DNA of 36,996 bases from Caldilineaceae bacterium bin5. GTDB lineage: Bacteria > Chloroflexota > Anaerolineae > Caldilineales > Caldilineaceae. Location: assembly GCA_002238445.1 (NCBI GenBank), contig MPML01000049.1, positions 1 through 36,996 of the forward strand. Direction: 5' to 3'. Position numbers and translations under genes: made by a program. Positions 33,780-36,996 of the stretch are shown piece by piece; position 1 is the first letter of the stretch; every line of letters starts with the position of its first letter. The notes beneath the pieces are model-generated. The model ran no database searches, was not told where the DNA came from, and worked only from the letters and a program-made list of their open reading frames with translations.

Positions 33780-36700
33780 GTGAAGATCAAGAACCTTGCC
33801 GGCTTTCTGCTAGTTGTTATCTTGCTGGCCACAGGGACAACTCCTGTTGTTGCGCACGGGGTCAGCCAGTGCGGGTCGGTGGAGCCGATCAGGCCGGGTG
33901 ATACCTTAACCGATGCTGTCTCGGACGTGCCGGCCGCGCATATCGACATAACCGAAGTTGAAACTTCCCTGTCCGGAGAGAGATTGACGGTTGTGTTTCA
34001 TCTCAGGGATCTGCCGGAGACTTTGAGGTTCAATCACACTGAGCATAGGCAGGGAACAATGGAGTATGAATGGGAGGTCGCAATCGATGCGGACAACGAC
34101 CGCAGCACCGGACCCGGCGGGTTCGATACCCTGTTGAGCGCCTACCACATTGCGTTCCTGTCGCACAAAGGGATTGATGCCGACACGAGCGCTCCAATCG
34201 GGGAGATGTTGAAGGCCAGCGTGTGGGAGACAGGCGCCGACGGCTCCACAAGCACACTCGCGGACGCCGACCTTGCGGTCTCTGCCGAGGAAAACACGAT
34301 AACGATCTCAGGCTACATTCCCGGCATCACATCCGAATCGCGACTGACCTTTTCGGCTCTTGATGTCGAATTCGCTGGCGAGGCCGATCAGTTAGCTTGT
34401 CACGATCCATACAGTAAAAGTGTGGAACCACGGGGATGCGATCCCGGCAAAGTTTTGATTAGGCCTGGGCAGACCTCAACGGATGAAATCGAGGGTGCCA
34501 CCGCTTCATATGTGGATATCGCCAAGGTGAGCACGACGTTGTCAGGTGAGACCTTGACGGTTGTTTTCCATCTCAGGGATGTGCCGGAGACGCTGACATT
34601 CAATCGAACGGGCATTACGGAAAACTATGGGGAGTACGGTTGGACGGTGTCGATCGATGTCGACAACGACCGGGAGACCGGCAATAGCGGCATTGATTAC
34701 ATGTTGTCTGCCAGTCACTTTGTGCCCCGGTCCGGAAAAGGGAGTGACGCCATAGCGTCCATTGAGAGCAAGGTAGAGACCGGCGTTTCGATAGCCCGTT
34801 CGGATGGTTTTATGTCTATGTCCGACGCAACCCTCGAGGTGTCCCCGAAAGAGGACACGATAACGCTCTCCGGGAATATCCCTGGAATCACGGAAGATTC
34901 ACAGCTTACGTTCAGAGCGTACGACTATTTTGGCGGTTCCGATGAGGTCGGATGTCCTGCTACGCCTGGCCAGAGAGCACCCCAGAGCACTCTCCCGAGT
35001 CAGTGTACGGAAGGCGACCCCACGGTGGCGCCGGGGCAGACCGCAACTGACGATGTCTCAGATGTGTTTGCCGCGTTTATGGACATTGTCGAAGTCAGCA
35101 CGTCCCTTTCGGGCGAAATGCTGACCGTCGAGTTTCGTTTCAGGGATATTCCGGAGACGCTGACGTTCAACAGACCGGGGACCTCGGCAAGCTCGATGGA
35201 GTACAGCTGGGGTGTGTCGATCGATGTGGACAACGACAAGACGACCGGCGACGGCGGGTTTGAGTACCTCCTGTCCGCCTATCACATCGTGTGGCCTGTG
35301 CATGTGGGGGACAACACGGAGGCGCCGATCGAGGAAGTGGCGGAGGCCAGTGTCTGGGAAAAGCAGCCGGGGGAAGGCATCACATCATTTAGAGACGCCA
35401 GTCTTGAGGTATCGGCAGTGGACGACACGATGATTCTCAGCGGCCGCATTCCTGGAATCACGCCGAACTCGCGCCTCTGGTTCCAGACGCACGAGTATCT
35501 TGGCGAGTTCGACGGGGTTGGATGTCAGGAGCCGCCGAGCCAGAACGCACCCGCTCGCCAGTGTACGGATGACGAACCATCAGTTGCGCCGGGGACGACT
35601 GCGACCGATGACGTTTCCGATGTTTCTGCCGCGTACCTGGACATTTCCAAAGTAAGCACTTCCCTTGCTGGCGAAGTCCTAACCGTCATGTTCCGTTTCA
35701 GGGATATTCCGGAGACGCTGACCTTCAATCGTACAGGCACATTGGTAAACCATATGGAGTACAGTTGGGGGATCTCGATCGACGTAGACGCCGACCCGGA
35801 GACCGGCGACGGCGGGTTTGAGTACCTTCTGTCCGCCCATCACATCGTGTGGCCTTCGCATGCGGGGGACAACACGGAGGCGCCGATAGAGGATGTGGCA
35901 AAGGCTGATGTTTGGGAGATGCAACCAGGGGGGCGTACCAGCGTTCTGCAGGACGCCAGCCTTGAGGTATCGGCAGAGACGAACACGATGACTCTCAGCG
36001 GTCGGATTCCTGGAATCACGCCGGACTCGCGCCTCTCGTTCCAGACGAACGAGTATCTTGGTGAGTCCGACGGGTTTGGATGTCAGGATCCGCCAAGCAT
36101 CCTCATATCCTCCAGCCAGTGTGATAGCGATGGTGCTGTTACACCGGGGGAGAGCGTCAGCGATGATGTCTCGGAATTCCTGGCCGCGCATCTGGATGTA
36201 ACGGAGATCAGCACCTCCCTTGCCGGGGAGACCCTGAAGGTCGTGTTTCATTTCAGAGACGTTCCGGAGACACTGACATTCAACAGAGCCGGCGTGCCCG
36301 GAGATAGATTAGAGTACAGCTGGGAGGTGTCGATCGACGTGGACGCCGACCAGGATACAGGCGTCAGCGGGTTCGAATACCTCCTGTCCTCGATGCACGT
36401 TTCCCACGGCGGCGCCAGCGGCCGCGACCGGAGTGCGGCTATCGCAACGGACATTCTGCAGACCAACACATGGCAGCTGAACCCAGATGGAAGTCCCTAT
36501 CGCGATATGGATTTTCTCGGATGGGCGCGCATCGAAGTATCGGCTGACGAGGACACGATAACGCTTTCGGGAGAGATCCCCGGGATCACGGCGGAATCGC
36601 AGCTCGCATTCGGTGTGTATGACTATCTGGGCGGATCGGAGGAGGTTGGTTGTCTTACTCCGTTTGGATTGGGCCGGCCGGCTTCCTTTCAGGGTTCATC

Positions 36701-36996
36701 GGACGGGTCTGAAGTAACGCCGGGTCAGTCTGTTTCCGAAGATGTGTCACACGAACTGGTCGGGCACATCGTTATCCGTGATGTCACGACAACGGTTGAC
36801 GGGGAGACCTTGACCGTCACTTTTTATCTCAGGGACGTTCCGGAGACGCTGACATTCGACAGAACAGGAGTGCCTGAGCATGCTCTGGAGTACAACTGGG
36901 CTGTGTCGATCGACGTGGACAACGACCCGGAGACAGGCGCCGGCGGGTTCGACTACGTGCTGTCGGCCGGCTATTTCGTGCATCCACTTGCCAAAG
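33780..36996 (+). CDS. Secreted repeat protein with at least six ~190-residue units (3' end outside window)
   Basis: An open frame of 1072 codons runs from GTG at 33780 to the window edge without a stop. AGGAG at 33767-33771 gives an 8-base spacer to the GTG. The N-terminus is a signal peptide (KIKN, hydrophobic core to about 21, cleavage near VVA-HG at 25/26). The rest is six tandem units starting at 33894, 34464, 35031, 35589, 36144 and 36720, spaced 185-192 codons apart. Each begins P-G-x-x-x-[TS]-[DE] and contains LRDxPETLxFN or FRDIPETLTFN. Each then has a D-x-D-x-D loop followed by TGxxG(F/I) (for example SIDVDNDPETGAGGF). The five completed units end in a strand carrying I-P-G-I-T. Linkers carry a Cys pair except the fifth, which has one Cys. 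I do not recognise a named family. The Asp loops suggest calcium binding and the design suggests a surface adhesin or matrix protein (inference). Confidence 0.85.
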   Translation, partial: MKIKNLAGFLLVVILLATGTTPVVAHGVSQCGSVEPIRPGDTLTDAVSDVPAAHIDITEVETSLSGERLTVVFHLRDLPETLRFNHTEHRQGTMEYEWEVAIDADNDRSTGPGGFDTLLSAYHIAFLSHKGIDADTSAPIGEMLKASVWETGADGSTSTLADADLAVSAEENTITISGYIPGITSESRLTFSALDVEFAGEADQLACHDPYSKSVEPRGCDPGKVLIRPGQTSTDEIEGATASYVDIAKVSTTLSGETLTVVFHLRDVPETLTFNRTGITENYGEYGWTVSIDVDNDRETGNSGIDYMLSASHFVPRSGKGSDAIASIESKVETGVSIARSDGFMSMSDATLEVSPKEDTITLSGNIPGITEDSQLTFRAYDYFGGSDEVGCPATPGQRAPQSTLPSQCTEGDPTVAPGQTATDDVSDVFAAFMDIVEVSTSLSGEMLTVEFRFRDIPETLTFNRPGTSASSMEYSWGVSIDVDNDKTTGDGGFEYLLSAYHIVWPVHVGDNTEAPIEEVAEASVWEKQPGEGITSFRDASLEVSAVDDTMILSGRIPGITPNSRLWFQTHEYLGEFDGVGCQEPPSQNAPARQCTDDEPSVAPGTTATDDVSDVSAAYLDISKVSTSLAGEVLTVMFRFRDIPETLTFNRTGTLVNHMEYSWGISIDVDADPETGDGGFEYLLSAHHIVWPSHAGDNTEAPIEDVAKADVWEMQPGGRTSVLQDASLEVSAETNTMTLSGRIPGITPDSRLSFQTNEYLGESDGFGCQDPPSILISSSQCDSDGAVTPGESVSDDVSEFLAAHLDVTEISTSLAGETLKVVFHFRDVPETLTFNRAGVPGDRLEYSWEVSIDVDADQDTGVSGFEYLLSSMHVSHGGASGRDRSAAIATDILQTNTWQLNPDGSPYRDMDFLGWARIEVSADEDTITLSGEIPGITAESQLAFGVYDYLGGSEEVGCLTPFGLGRPASFQGSSDGSEVTPGQSVSEDVSHELVGHIVIRDVTTTVDGETLTVTFYLRDVPETLTFDRTGVPEHALEYNWAVSIDVDNDPETGAGGFDYVLSAGYFVHPLAK
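33894..36996 (+). repeat. Tandem coding repeat, six units of 555-576 bases
   Basis: All unit spacings are multiples of three (570, 567, 558, 555, 576), so the reading frame is preserved. Units 3 and 4 are the most similar at DNA level: both contain GACGGCGGGTTTGAGTACCT and GGGGACAACACGGAGGCGCC (differing only slightly around them). This points to recent duplication. The sixth unit is cut by the window end. Confidence 0.85.

Noticed and set aside
35679..36251. Minus-strand frame of 190 codons and similar ones under 33906-36983
   Set aside because: All are antisense to the tandem-repeat coding sequence and recur because the repeats recur.

Overview
The window looks like a chromosomal piece of a GC-rich, uncultivated-type bacterium, most likely Chloroflexota (Anaerolineae/Caldilineales-like). 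The clues are Thr/Pro 'TPTPT' linkers after a membrane anchor, a CpXC-domain protein, a giant PTPS-related membrane protein, a MenA-type quinone pathway gene, and GTG/TTG starts. This taxonomic guess is inference. I found no rRNA, tRNA or CRISPR array.

Layout. (1) 1-1048 is gene-free and carries the right part of a repetitive element. (2) 1049-11392 is a plus-strand run: a PolX/PHP protein, a membrane-anchored protein with an SH3-like domain, ligA, a TPR-like protein, a CpXC protein, a CinA-like protein and an LCP-family protein. (3) 11419-21654 is one long minus-strand run. Read in its own direction it goes pgl (interrupted by a stop codon), glgP, a TIGR01777-type epimerase, a ten-pass membrane protein, menA, a CrtO/CrtI-like oxidoreductase, a small unknown protein, an alpha/beta hydrolase fold protein and a methyltransferase. 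(4) 21810-24527 is a large plus-strand membrane protein, divergent from pgl. (5) 24574-30998 is a tight minus-strand set: histidine phosphatase, thrH-like HAD phosphatase, a small membrane protein, an iron-type ABC permease and ATPase, and zwf. (6) 31.0-33.8 kb is gene-poor, with a second element copy, a strong hairpin and a broken SIMPL-domain fragment. (7) 33780-36996 is a secreted protein built of at least six ~190-residue repeats, still open at the window edge.

How the genes relate. zwf, pgl and glgP belong to glucose/glycogen and oxidative pentose phosphate metabolism. menA and the CrtO-like gene suggest quinone and isoprenoid/carotenoid chemistry. PolX and ligA suggest DNA repair.

Most notable observations: the PolX polymerase site has serine in place of all three catalytic aspartates while the PHP nuclease site looks complete. 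pgl has an in-frame TAG at codon 22. Two copies of a TIR-bounded, cloverleaf-forming element lie about 32 kb apart. The terminal gene is a large repeat protein with a D-x-D-x-D loop in every unit. Several enzyme folds (CinA C-terminus, alpha/beta hydrolase) have lost canonical catalytic residues.
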